A program made the position numbers and the translations under genes. From the NCBI GenBank assembly GCA_027859175.1, contig JAQIBG010000470.1, positions 1 to 33,183 of the forward strand: a DNA stretch of 33,183 bases, in the 5' to 3' direction. This document shows positions 21,475 to 29,618 of the stretch, one piece after another. Position 1 is the stretch's first letter; each line of letters opens with the position of its first letter. This stretch comes from Planctomycetota bacterium. GTDB lineage: Bacteria; Planctomycetota; UBA11346. The notes below the pieces were generated by a model. The model was not told the DNA's origin and made no database searches. It saw only the letters and a program-made list of their open reading frames with translations.

Positions 21475-23754
21475 ATGCCGCGCACTGCCCTTCTTTTGCT
21501 CATTAGCCTGCTCGGCCTGACCGCGCTTACCGCGGCGGATAGCGCCGGCACCGACACCAGGCCTGCGCCGCGCAGCGTGACCTTGGCCAGCCCACTCACC
21601 ACCATTGTTCGCGCCGACGAACTCAGCCGCGACCCGATCACCAGCATCCACGCCGCCCTGGTGGTGCCCGGTGACGCACCGGCCGATCTGGGCGTCGGCG
21701 CCTTTGTGACCGACGACGATGGCCGCTGGCACCAAAGCCTGCACCAAGCCACGCTCACGCCTGGGATGCATGCCATCCGTTTCGATTTCGACCAAACCAC
21801 CCCGATTGGCGAACCGCATCGCGGGGCCTGGGACGCCTACCAGGCCAATTCGGTCCATCGCGCGGGCCTGTTCTTCTGGAGCGCTAGCGCCAGCACCAGC
21901 ACGGTCACCATCACCCAACTCCGCACCGACCATAGCAGCCGCGATACCGATGACCTGGAGGGTGAGACCGGCCAGTTGACCGACTTTGCCATCACCGGCG
22001 CCACCTGGCGCGACGGCGCCTGGCACTGCACCACCGGCCAGCGGATAGCGCTTTCGGTACGACCCGACCCGTTCCCGGCCGACCCGTTCGCCAACGACAG
22101 CTTCGCCCTCACCGCGAGCCTGATACCCGCTGAAGGCACGCCGATTCAGCGCCGCGGCTTTTACTACGAGCCGATTGCCATTCACGACCTCGGCTCGGGC
22201 GAAGCCTTCAGCCCGGCCGGCCCGGCCCGTTTCGCGGTGCGCTTCCGCCCGGGCCAACCCGGCCGCTACCAGATCCGCCTCGAGCCGCGTTGGCACAGCC
22301 GCACCCGCAGTACGATAGTGGGCGAACTGGTGGTCAGCGGCGAACCGTGGGACGAGTTCGCCCGCGTGGACGAGCACGACCCCCGCTTCTTCAGCACTGG
22401 CTCGGATGCCTTCGTGTGGCCGATTGGCATCAACGCGCGCTCGATCAATGACCCGCGCGGCGCTGAGCGGGTGGGCTCGCGCCTATCACCCAACCGCCCT
22501 TGGTTCGCCTACGAGGCCTACCTTGATCGCTGGGCCGCCGGCGGCCTGACCGCGGCCGAGATCTGGATGTCGAGCTGGAACCTAGCCCTGGAATGGCGCA
22601 ACGACTGGCCCGGCTTCGGTGGCGTGGGGCGTTACAGCCAAGCGAATGCCGAGCGGCTCGACCGCCTCCTCGACGCTGCCTGGGAACGCGGCATCCGCAT
22701 CAACTTGGTCATCCACAATCACGGTCAGGCCTCATCAAAAACCGACGCTGAGTGGAACAACAACCCCTACAACCGCTCGCTGCACGATAGTAGTGAAGGC
22801 GGCACGATTAACCGAGCCGGTGATTTCTTCACCGACCCCGACGCCCTGGCCGGCCAAGACCAACTGCGCCGCTATATTACCGCCCGCTACGCCGACCACC
22901 CGGCGATCCTCGGCTGGAAGCTGTGGACCGAGATGAACCTCACCAACGGCTCCAAGCAAGATCTGCGCGACTGGCACGTTCAGGCGGCGGCCCGGTGGGA
23001 GGCCCTCGACCCCTACAATCACCCGGTCAGCAGCCACTGGTCGGGTAATTACCGCACCCCCGACCGCGCCATCGTGGCCCAGGGCGGCATGGACTACATC
23101 TGCATCGACGCCTACCACGGGCGTCGTGATGACCAGCGCGGCACGCTCTTTGCCGACCTGACCTGGGAAGGCATCCACCACCGCTGGCACGGCCTGGGCC
23201 AATTTAACAAACCGATCATGGTCACTGAATATGGCGGCAACTGGGACGCCTGTCCCGAACCGCAACTCCTGGCCGAGCATCACCACGGCCCCTGGGCCGC
23301 CCTGGTCAGTGGCTATGCCGGCAGCCCGATGCTGTGGTGGCTCGAGTGGGTTGACCAAGACGCTCGCTACGAACCCTTCCATGCGGTCAAAACCTTCATC
23401 GCGGGCGAAGACCTGCGTTCGCGGCCACAGTCTAAGGCGCGCGCGGTAGACCTCACCGCCACCACCCAGGGCCTGCCCCTATGGTGCCGAGCGTGGACCC
23501 GCCCCGGCCGCATCTTGGGCTATGTGCTCGACCCCAACTGGGGTTACGATGGCGTGCGCGAACCCACCATCACCGGCGGCAGCGTGCATATCGGCGATAA
23601 TGTTGGCCCCGGCACGATGATTCTCGAGTGGTGGGACTGCGACACCGGAGCGGTTCTTAGCCGCGATACGCTGGCCCACGCCGGTGGCCCGCTCGATCTG
23701 CCAATGGCAGATTTTACCCGCCATCGCGCCTTTAAGCTGTGGCGGGCGCCGTAA
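21475..23754 (+). CDS. Secreted clan GH-A-like glycosidase (paralogue 2)
   Basis: A 759-residue paralogue of the protein encoded at 18059, with the same order of parts: signal peptide (core L-L-L-L-I-S-L-L-G-L-T-A-L-T-A-A), two beta-rich domains, a TIM barrel with E486 in L-W-T-E-M-N-L and E585 in V-T-E-Y-G-G, and a beta domain at the end. In one 48-residue barrel stretch (starting R-Y-S-Q in each) I count 41 identical positions, while the N-terminal domains differ more. Function is most likely hydrolysis of a beta-linked polysaccharide outside the cytoplasm. Like paralogue 1 it has no ribosome-binding site, and a -10-like box (TACCCT, 21458-21463) lies 11 bases before the ATG. Probably arose by duplication, with the M50 pair now in between. 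Confidence 0.8.
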   Translation: MPRTALLLLISLLGLTALTAADSAGTDTRPAPRSVTLASPLTTIVRADELSRDPITSIHAALVVPGDAPADLGVGAFVTDDDGRWHQSLHQATLTPGMHAIRFDFDQTTPIGEPHRGAWDAYQANSVHRAGLFFWSASASTSTVTITQLRTDHSSRDTDDLEGETGQLTDFAITGATWRDGAWHCTTGQRIALSVRPDPFPADPFANDSFALTASLIPAEGTPIQRRGFYYEPIAIHDLGSGEAFSPAGPARFAVRFRPGQPGRYQIRLEPRWHSRTRSTIVGELVVSGEPWDEFARVDEHDPRFFSTGSDAFVWPIGINARSINDPRGAERVGSRLSPNRPWFAYEAYLDRWAAGGLTAAEIWMSSWNLALEWRNDWPGFGGVGRYSQANAERLDRLLDAAWERGIRINLVIHNHGQASSKTDAEWNNNPYNRSLHDSSEGGTINRAGDFFTDPDALAGQDQLRRYITARYADHPAILGWKLWTEMNLTNGSKQDLRDWHVQAAARWEALDPYNHPVSSHWSGNYRTPDRAIVAQGGMDYICIDAYHGRRDDQRGTLFADLTWEGIHHRWHGLGQFNKPIMVTEYGGNWDACPEPQLLAEHHHGPWAALVSGYAGSPMLWWLEWVDQDARYEPFHAVKTFIAGEDLRSRPQSKARAVDLTATTQGLPLWCRAWTRPGRILGYVLDPNWGYDGVREPTITGGSVHIGDNVGPGTMILEWWDCDTGAVLSRDTLAHAGGPLDLPMADFTRHRAFKLWRAP

Positions 23755-23762
23755 ATCGGCGC
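23746..23762 (+). terminator. Hairpin around the paralogue 2 stop codon
   Basis: GCGCCG (23746-23751) and CGGCGC (23757-23762) enclose a TAAAT loop that contains the stop TAA (23752-23754). No T-run. Confidence 0.45.
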
Positions 23763-23797
23763 ATTAACGAGCGGTGCGCCAAAACCCGTCTGCGGTC

Positions 23798-23824
23798 TTG
23801 CCATTGAAAAAGGGTCGTTAGAAT
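23798..23824 (+). promoter_or_regulatory. Candidate promoter upstream of nusA
   Basis: TTGCCA (23798-23803) and TAGAAT (23819-23824) are separated by 15 bases, a little short. Transcription would start near 23831 and meet the strong terminator at 23852 before reaching nusA. Confidence 0.4.
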
Positions 23825-23851
23825 CCCGCTCCTCTTTGAGCTCAGCTCGGA

Positions 23852-23880
23852 GCGTGGACCCGAAGGTCCACGCTTTTTTT
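23852..23880 (+). terminator. Rho-independent terminator or attenuator before nusA
   Basis: GCGTGGACC (23852-23860) and GGTCCACGC (23865-23873) form a perfect stem around CGAA, followed by seven T. This is the only textbook intrinsic terminator in the window. A competing stem, CGCTCC (23827-23832) with GGAGCG (23849-23854), overlaps its left arm by 3 bases. It either ends the glycosidase transcript or acts as an attenuator of nusA. Confidence 0.85.
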
Positions 23881-23914
23881 GCGCCCTTCTGCGAACCCCT
23901 ACAGGACACGATCC

Positions 23915-25210
23915 ATGGACCCCAGTGAGTTCCTGCGCCTGGTCGACTCCATCAGCCGCGAGCGCGGTTTAGACAAAGAGACGATCATCGACGACATCGA
24001 GAAGGCGCTGATGCAAGCTGCTAACAAGCGCTTCGATCAGACCGGCGAATTCACGCTGACCATCGATCGCGAGACCGGTGAGATCCGGGCCTTCGAAGAC
24101 GAAGAACCCGTCGAGCTGACCAACCTCGGTCGCATCGTCGCTAATGTCGCCAAGCAAGTCATCATGCAGCGCCTGCGTGAAGGCGAACGCGACCTCTTGT
24201 TCGACGAGTTCGAGAGCCGCATCCACACCATCATCTCCGGCACCGTCATGCGCGTTGAACGCGGCACCGTGATTGTGCAGTTGGGCCGCGCCGAATCGAT
24301 TCTGCCTCGTGAAGAGCAGATTCCCGGCGAGATCTACCGCCCTGGCGCCGTGATGCGCGCCTATCTGCTAAACGTGGCTAAGAAGGGCCAACGCGTCCGC
24401 CTGGTGCTGTCGCGCACCCACGTCAACTTTGTGCGTGAGCTGTTCCAGCAAGAGATTCCCGAGATCGCCGACGGCAACATCGAGATCAAGGGCATCGTGC
24501 GCGAGCCAGGCCGCCGCACCAAGATTGCGGTGTCGTCTACCGATCCGCGCATCGACCCAGTGGGCTCGTGCGTGGGTATGCGCGGCAGCCGCATCACCAA
24601 GATCGCCGACGAACTCGGCGGTGAGAAGATCGACATCATCCCGTGGGCCGAAGAACCGGCCCAGTTCATCATCAACAGCCTCAAGCCGGCCGCGATTCTC
24701 AAGGTGTCCTACGATACCTTCCGCGACCGCGCCAAGGTGGTGGTGAGCCAAGACCAGCTGCCGCTGGCGATCGGTAAGGCCGGACAGAACGTGCGCCTTT
24801 CGGCCCGTTTGACCCGCTACAAGATCGACGTGTGCTCCGAAGAGCAGGCCCGCGAGAACCGCATGGCCGGGGCCCAGGCCCTGCAGCCGCTGGTTGACGC
24901 CGGTCTGATCGAAGACTTTTTGCGCGAAGTGCTGCTCGACGAGCATCTCGACGCGCCCTGGGTCATCGCAGCCCAAACGGCTGAGATCTTGTGCGACTCC
25001 TTTGAGGAGTTCCAGATGACTCCAGACAAGGCGCAAGCCCTGATCGACAAGGCCGACTCGCTGCTCGACGACGAGCAGCGCGACGAAAAGAACGAGCTGA
25101 TCCGCCGTCGGGTGGAAGAAGCTGCTGCTGCTGCAGAAGCCGAGGCGCGAGCGCTGGAAGAAGCCCAGCAGGCCGCCGTCGAAGCTTCTCTGGAAGGCGG
25201 TCAGGACTGA
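23915..25210 (+). CDS. nusA: Transcription termination/antitermination factor NusA
   Basis: A 431-residue NusA that binds RNA polymerase and nascent RNA and controls pausing, termination and antitermination. In order: the N-terminal polymerase-binding domain (residues 1-125, with A-L-M-Q-A-A-N-K-R), an S1 domain (about 130-200), and two KH domains, the first with D-P-V-G-S-C-V-G-M-R-G-S-R and the second with L-A-I-G-K-A-G-Q-N-V-R-L-S-A-R-L. The end (about 400-431) is Glu/Ala-rich; the acidic repeats found in E. coli NusA are absent. The ATG at 23915 gives the family's normal start; the frame is open to 23879 but that part reaches into the terminator. AGGA (23902-23905) is the ribosome-binding site. 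First gene of nusA-infB-rbfA; no rimP lies directly upstream. Confidence 0.97.
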   Translation: MDPSEFLRLVDSISRERGLDKETIIDDIEKALMQAANKRFDQTGEFTLTIDRETGEIRAFEDEEPVELTNLGRIVANVAKQVIMQRLREGERDLLFDEFESRIHTIISGTVMRVERGTVIVQLGRAESILPREEQIPGEIYRPGAVMRAYLLNVAKKGQRVRLVLSRTHVNFVRELFQQEIPEIADGNIEIKGIVREPGRRTKIAVSSTDPRIDPVGSCVGMRGSRITKIADELGGEKIDIIPWAEEPAQFIINSLKPAAILKVSYDTFRDRAKVVVSQDQLPLAIGKAGQNVRLSARLTRYKIDVCSEEQARENRMAGAQALQPLVDAGLIEDFLREVLLDEHLDAPWVIAAQTAEILCDSFEEFQMTPDKAQALIDKADSLLDDEQRDEKNELIRRRVEEAAAAAEAEARALEEAQQAAVEASLEGGQD

Positions 25211-25215
25211 CCGCC
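25196..25215 (+). terminator. Perfect hairpin over the nusA stop codon
   Basis: GGCGGTCAG (25196-25204) and CTGACCGCC (25207-25215) are exact complements separated by GA; the stop TGA (25208-25210) lies in the right arm. No T-run, and infB follows, so it may trim expression rather than end the transcript. Confidence 0.45.
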
Positions 25216-25379
25216 ATGCCAACCCATTGTCAATCCATGAGCCTTGGCTCGCCTGCGCCTTGCCGCGCCGGGTTGGGTTGGCATATTCGTGCGCCCTTCG
25301 GGGTGTGCACGCTGTTGAACGGGGCCACCCCCCGGCTATGTGAGGCCGGAACGGCGCTCAAAAGGATCGGGCAAAGCGT
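25216..25379 (+). promoter_or_regulatory. Structured spacer between nusA and infB
   Basis: The 169-base gap contains no gene but several stems. ATGCCAACCCA (25216-25226) pairs exactly with TGGGTTGGCAT (25274-25284), enclosing GAGCCTTGGCTC (25239-25250). Next is a C(TTCG)G-capped stem (CCC/GGG at about 25295-25304, extended by wobble pairs), then CCGGC...GCCGG at about 25332-25349. AAAGGA lies some 14 bases before the infB ATG. It could be a regulatory leader for infB or a processed RNA; the family is not recognised. Confidence 0.45.
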
Positions 25380-28300
25380 ATGAAGCTCATCGAGCTGGCT
25401 AAAGAACACAACCTCGACCAGGACCTCCTTAAGGAGGTCTGTGAAGAGGACTTGTCGATTCCCCTGCCAAACAACATGGACACACCGCTCGAAGACGAGC
25501 AGGTGCGCCGCATCCTTGCCTGCGACGGTCTTGAGACCGTCGACGGTGAGGCATTTGCGCCCATCATCGACGAAGAATTCGTCCTCCGGCACAAGCGCTC
25601 GCAAGCAGCCAAGAAGGCTGCCGCTACTCGCAAGCGCAAGGAAGAGGAGAAGCGCGACGCCGAGCAGGCCAAGCGCAACGCCGAGATTGAGCAAGAGCGC
25701 CGCAAGCACGCCGAGGCCCTCGCCGCCCGCCAAGCCGAAGAAGCGGTGAAGGCCCAAGAGGTCGCGCAGGAAGAAGCCAAACGCGAGGCCGACGAGGAAA
25801 CCCGTCGCCAGCTTGAGGAAGAAGCCCGCAGCATCGCCGAAGAAGAGATCGCCCGTCGCGCCGAAGACGCGCGCAAGATCGCCGACGGCTTGGCCCAAGC
25901 GCAAGAAGAGAAGGCCGAAGAGGCCGACGCCGCCAAGCAAGCCAAGGCTGAAGCGGCAGCTGCCGCGCAGGCTGAAGCTGAAGCAGCTGCCGCCGCTCAG
26001 GCTGAGGCCGAGCCGGAAACACCAGCCGAGCCCGAGCCCGCCGCTGAAGAGCCGGTCGCCGAAGAGCCCAAGGCTGAGCCTGAACCAGCCGCCGAAGAGC
26101 CCGAACCAGTTGCTGAAGAGCCCAAGCCCGAAGAGCCGGCCAAGCCGAAGTCTAAGCTCGGCAGCAAGCTGGCGAGCTTAGCCAAGGCCACCGCCGAAAA
26201 GGCCGACCACTCCACCAAAGACAAGAACGTCAAGGAACTGGAATCGGTCGACGCCAAGGTGGGTACGCTCACCGGCACCAGTGGTGGTGACAAAGAACTG
26301 TCCGACGATGATCGTCGTAAGATCATCCAGGAAAACATCCGCAAGAACCTCGCCATGCAGCAGCGGGTCAAGGAGGCTAAGACCGCCGACCGCGGCCGTC
26401 GTGGCTTCAAAACCATCGACCGTCGCAACGGTCCTGCTAGCGGCCCTGGTGGTCCTGGCGGCCCCGGTGGTCCTGGTGGTGGTCCTGGTGGCCCCGGACG
26501 CGGCGGCCCTGGCCGTGGCGGCCCTGGCCGTGGTCGTGGTCGCGGTGCGGCCGTGGTCGATCGGGACGATAAGGAAGGCAACCTGCGCGGCGGCCGTCGT
26601 CGTCGCCCCTTGTCGACCGAGGAAGAGGATCTGTCCGGCAAGACCGAGTTTGACGTGTCGCTGCCTTGCACCGTGCGTGACTTCTCGGAAGCGTCTGGCC
26701 TCAAGGCCAACGTGGTTATCGCCAAGCTGTTTATGGCTGGCGTCATGGCCAACATCAACTCGACCATGGATAAAGACCAAATCGAACTGCTCGCGAGCGA
26801 GTTCGAGAAGGTGGTCACGATCAAAGAATCGGCCGACGTCGAAGACGAAGTCGAAGCCCTGCACGAAGAAGATGACGACGATGCCGTGATGGCACCGCGT
26901 CCGCCGATTGTGACCATCCTCGGTCACGTCGACCATGGTAAGACCTCGCTGCTGGACGCGATTCGCTCCACCGAGATCACCGCCGACGAAGCTGGTGGCA
27001 TCACGCAGCACATCGGTGCCTACACCGTCCACACCTCCCAGGGTCTGGAAGTCACCTTCATCGACACCCCCGGTCACGAAGCCTTCACTGCGATGCGTGC
27101 TCGTGGCGCTCAGGTGACCGACGTTGCCGTGATCGTGGTGGCCGCTGACGACGGCGTCATGCCGCAAACGATTGAAGCCATCAACCACGCCAAGGCCGCC
27201 GAAGTGGCCATCGTGGTTGCGATGAACAAGATCGACAAGGAAGGCGCCGATCCTGACAAGGTCCTGCGTGAACTCGCCGATCAAGGCCTGCTGGCCGAAG
27301 ATTGGGGTGGCGACGTTGGTGTGGTTCGCACCAGTGCCACCACCGGCGAAGGCATCGAAGACCTGCTTGATCGCCTGACCCTCGAATCCGAAATCCTTGA
27401 ACTGACCGCCAACCATGCGGCCAAGGCCTCGGGTGTGGTCATCGAAGCCAACCTCCACGAAGGCCGCGGCGTTACCACCACCCTGCTGGTGGAACGCGGC
27501 ACCCTGTTCGCTGGCGACGTGGTTCTGGCCGGTAGCGGCTACGGCCGCGTCCGTAACTTGGTCAACTGGAAGGGCGAACCGGTCGACTGTGCCGGCCCCA
27601 GCCACGCAGCCGAGATCATGGGCCTGAGCGAAATGCCCACCGCCGGTGGCCGCTTCCACGTGGTCGAGAACCTCAAGCTCGCTGCGAGCGCTGCCGATCA
27701 GCGCGCGCACACCGAGCGCGAGAAGGAACTCGCCTCGCGCAACGCCACCACCAGCCTCGCGACCTTGTTCAAAGACATCGCCGAGTCCAAGAAGTCGGAA
27801 TTGCGCCTGATCGTCAAGGCCGACGCCGCGGGTTCGCTGGAAGTGCTGCGCAAGACCATCGCCGACCTCGAAAACGAGGAAGTGAAGGTCAACATGATTC
27901 ACAGCGGCGTGGGTGCGATCAGCACCGGCGACGTGACCTTGGCCGAAGCGTCCAAGGCGGTGATCATTGGCTTCCACGTTACGGCCGATGGCAAGGCGCG
28001 TCGCCAAGCCGAAGACCGCAACATCTCGATCCAAAGCTACACCATCATCTACGAACTGTTGGATGACGTGCGGCGCGGACTCGAAGGCCTGCTGGCCCCC
28101 GACGAAGTCGAGAAGGTCATCGGCCATGCCGAAATCCTGCAAACCTTCAAGAGCTCCAAGTGGGGCGTCATTGCTGGTCTGCAAGTGTCCGACGGCATCG
28201 TCACCCGTGGCTGCGGTCTCCGCGTCACCCGCGACGGCGTCATCATTCACACCGGCAAGGTCAACACCCTGCGGCGCTTCAAGGAAGACGTCAAAGAAGT

Positions 28301-28409
28301 CAAAACTGGCTTCGAATGCGGCCTGACTGTCGAAAAGTTCAACGACATTCAGCCCACCGACATCTTCGAGTTCTTCACCAAGGTGCAGGTTGCTCGTACT
28401 CTTAGCTGA
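25380..28409 (+). CDS. infB: Translation initiation factor IF-2
   Basis: A 1009-residue IF-2, the GTPase that brings fMet-tRNA to the 30S subunit and promotes subunit joining. It begins with the small IF2 N-terminal domain ([12 protein letters not shown]). A long charged region follows (about 60-330, Ala/Glu-rich, coiled-coil-like), then a Gly/Pro/Arg-rich stretch (about 352-391). The GTPase core shows G1 GHVDHGKT at 515-522, G-G-I-T-Q-H-I-G-A as G2, D-T-P-G-H from 562, and N-K-I-D from 616; domains II-IV complete it. The C-terminal part is conserved; the N-terminal part is longer than in most bacteria. Transcribed with nusA and rbfA. YlxR, often between nusA and infB, is missing. Confidence 0.97.
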   Translation: MKLIELAKEHNLDQDLLKEVCEEDLSIPLPNNMDTPLEDEQVRRILACDGLETVDGEAFAPIIDEEFVLRHKRSQAAKKAAATRKRKEEEKRDAEQAKRNAEIEQERRKHAEALAARQAEEAVKAQEVAQEEAKREADEETRRQLEEEARSIAEEEIARRAEDARKIADGLAQAQEEKAEEADAAKQAKAEAAAAAQAEAEAAAAAQAEAEPETPAEPEPAAEEPVAEEPKAEPEPAAEEPEPVAEEPKPEEPAKPKSKLGSKLASLAKATAEKADHSTKDKNVKELESVDAKVGTLTGTSGGDKELSDDDRRKIIQENIRKNLAMQQRVKEAKTADRGRRGFKTIDRRNGPASGPGGPGGPGGPGGGPGGPGRGGPGRGGPGRGRGRGAAVVDRDDKEGNLRGGRRRRPLSTEEEDLSGKTEFDVSLPCTVRDFSEASGLKANVVIAKLFMAGVMANINSTMDKDQIELLASEFEKVVTIKESADVEDEVEALHEEDDDDAVMAPRPPIVTILGHVDHGKTSLLDAIRSTEITADEAGGITQHIGAYTVHTSQGLEVTFIDTPGHEAFTAMRARGAQVTDVAVIVVAADDGVMPQTIEAINHAKAAEVAIVVAMNKIDKEGADPDKVLRELADQGLLAEDWGGDVGVVRTSATTGEGIEDLLDRLTLESEILELTANHAAKASGVVIEANLHEGRGVTTTLLVERGTLFAGDVVLAGSGYGRVRNLVNWKGEPVDCAGPSHAAEIMGLSEMPTAGGRFHVVENLKLAASAADQRAHTEREKELASRNATTSLATLFKDIAESKKSELRLIVKADAAGSLEVLRKTIADLENEEVKVNMIHSGVGAISTGDVTLAEASKAVIIGFHVTADGKARRQAEDRNISIQSYTIIYELLDDVRRGLEGLLAPDEVEKVIGHAEILQTFKSSKWGVIAGLQVSDGIVTRGCGLRVTRDGVIIHTGKVNTLRRFKEDVKEVKTGFECGLTVEKFNDIQPTDIFEFFTKVQVARTLS

Positions 28410-28416
28410 GACGAGC
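28392..28416 (+). terminator. Hairpin over the infB stop codon
   Basis: GCTCGT (28392-28397) pairs with ACGAGC (28411-28416) and CTC (28399-28401) with GAG (28408-28410), with one bulged A and a 6-base loop. The stop TGA (28407-28409) spans loop and right arm. No T-run, and rbfA starts 11 bases after the stem. Confidence 0.4.
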
Positions 28417-28426
28417 ACCGGTAGCC

Positions 28427-28903
28427 ATGGCTGAATTCATCAACGCTCACGGCGATCGCGACGAGTTTAGTAAGCGTCGTAATGCGCGCCTCGAGTCGCT
28501 GTTGAAGCGCGAGATCGCCACGATGGTCACCCAGCAGCTACGCGACCCGCGTATCGGCTTCGTGACCGTCACGCGGTGCGAACTCTCGGGCGACAACTCA
28601 CAGGTCACCGCCTACTACACGGTGTTCGGCAACCAGTCGAAGCAGCGTTTGGCAGGCGAGGCCCTTGAATCGGCCACGCCCTACATTCAGCGCGGCTACG
28701 CCAAGCACGTGCGCCGCCGCCGCCTGCCGATCCTCCGGTTCCAGCTCGACGACAACGAAGAGCAACGCCAAGAGCTCGAGCGCGCCCTTGAGGCCGTACG
28801 CGAAGAACGCGTCCGCGACGACGAAGCCCGGGCCAGGGCTGACGAGCGCGCCGAGGAAAGCGCCGACGAAGCCGTCGAGAAGCCGGACGACGCCGAGGGC
28901 TGA
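28427..28903 (+). CDS. rbfA: Ribosome-binding factor A
   Basis: A 158-residue RbfA, which binds the 30S subunit and helps mature the 5' end of 16S rRNA, important in cold. The KH-like core (residues about 10-115) has the family's L-K-R-E-I-A-T-M-V-T-Q-Q-L-R-D-P-R-I-G-F-V-T-V-T near the start and R-R-R-L-P-I-L-R-F-Q-L-D-D near 97-109. A 45-residue Arg/Glu/Asp-rich tail extends it beyond the usual 120 residues. It lies 17 bases after infB and is the last gene of the operon. The ATG has no strong ribosome-binding site; coupling to infB translation is likely. Confidence 0.93.
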   Translation: MAEFINAHGDRDEFSKRRNARLESLLKREIATMVTQQLRDPRIGFVTVTRCELSGDNSQVTAYYTVFGNQSKQRLAGEALESATPYIQRGYAKHVRRRRLPILRFQLDDNEEQRQELERALEAVREERVRDDEARARADERAEESADEAVEKPDDAEG

Positions 28904-28933
28904 CAGCCCGGCTCCTGGCGCGCACCAGGAACC
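28897..28933 (+). repeat. Double hairpin after rbfA, repeat-family member
   Basis: GGGCTGACAGCCC (28897-28909) contains the rbfA stop TGA (28901-28903). It is followed at once by GGCTCCTGG (28910-28918), CGCGCA and CCAGGAACC (28925-28933), a 9-bp stem with one mismatch. The 16-mer GCGCGCACCAGGAACC (28918-28933) recurs exactly at 31560-31575. Confidence 0.6.
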
Positions 28934-28992
28934 AACAAACAACGAACGCACCAGCCCGTACCTCCATCGCACCCGCCATATGGAGATACCCC

Positions 28993-29370
28993 ATGCGCAC
29001 GTTAACCCTTCTCGTTCTGACTGCTGTGATCGGCCTTTCGGCTGGCGAAGGCGACATTAGCCACGCCGACCTGGTTGCCGCGATCAATGCCAAGTCGGTG
29101 GTCCTGCTCGATGTCAACGGCAGCGAGAGCTACGCCAAGGCCCACATCCCTGGTGCTCTCGACTTTGAGGTCGTGAAGGCCTCGCTAGCCGAAAATCTGC
29201 CGGCTGACAAAGACACCCTGATCGTGGCCTATTGCGGCGGCCCCAAGTGCAAAGCTTGGAAAGACGGCGCCAAGGCAGCCAAAGAACTCGGCTATACCAA
29301 CATCAAGCATTACTCAGCCGGCCTGATTGGCTGGGTTACCTCGGATGAAGGCAAGCAGGCCCAGAACTGA
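28993..29370 (+). CDS. Exported rhodanese-like protein
   Basis: A 125-residue single rhodanese domain with a signal peptide (R-T-L-T-L-L-V-L-T-A-V-I-G-L-S-A-G), so it acts in the periplasm, probably in sulfur transfer or redox handling. The domain shows V-V-L-L-D-V-N at about 36-42, A-H-I-P-G-A near 51-56 and the active loop Y-C81-G-G-P-K-C86-K, where C81 takes the place of the catalytic cysteine. C86 in the loop is unusual and could form a disulfide with C81. GGAG (28982-28985) about 7 bases before the ATG is a good ribosome-binding site. It stands alone between repeat elements. Confidence 0.87.
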   Translation: MRTLTLLVLTAVIGLSAGEGDISHADLVAAINAKSVVLLDVNGSESYAKAHIPGALDFEVVKASLAENLPADKDTLIVAYCGGPKCKAWKDGAKAAKELGYTNIKHYSAGLIGWVTSDEGKQAQN

Positions 29371-29404
29371 GTGTTGTTGGAATCAGGCTCGAATTGACGA
29401 TCGA

Positions 29405-29432
29405 GTTCTGGGTCCTGGGTCCTGGGTCCTGG
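29405..29432 (+). repeat. Tandem heptamer GTCCTGG, four copies
   Basis: Four back-to-back 7-base units, GTTCTGG then three GTCCTGG. After them comes a perfect hairpin, GCCTGC-AA-GCAGGC (29436-29449). The complementary CCAGGACC lies at 29548-29555, so the whole stretch 29405-29560 may be one element with inverted ends. Confidence 0.7.
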
Positions 29433-29477
29433 AACGCCTGCAAGCAGGCTTAGACGCGGGGCTGCCGCACCTATACC

Positions 29478-29513
29478 CCGCCCAGTGAGGCGCATATGCG
29501 TCGCACTGGGCGG
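29478..29513. repeat. 36-base near-perfect palindrome
   Basis: CCGCCCAGTG (29478-29487) and CACTGGGCGG (29504-29513) are exact complements, and the centre CGCATATGCG (29491-29500) is itself a perfect palindrome. Of 18 pairs only one is a mismatch and one a G-T pair. A further stem, GCGCC-GCTA-GGCGC, lies at 29531-29544. The gap 29371-29618 holds no gene. Confidence 0.7.
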
Positions 29514-29618
29514 CTGTCCCTACGACCCAAGCGCCGCTAGGCGCGTACCAGGACCAAGGACCCCCCCAAAAACCGACAGAACCATTGCGCCCGCAGCCCC
29601 CGGGCCAGCATGCCGGGC

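Noticed and set aside
26178-28418. Open frame of 746 codons on the minus strand opposite infB
   Set aside because: It mirrors the IF-2 gene, has no recognisable domain, is His/Val/Gly-rich as expected from the complement of a GC-rich gene, and the plus-strand protein is certain.
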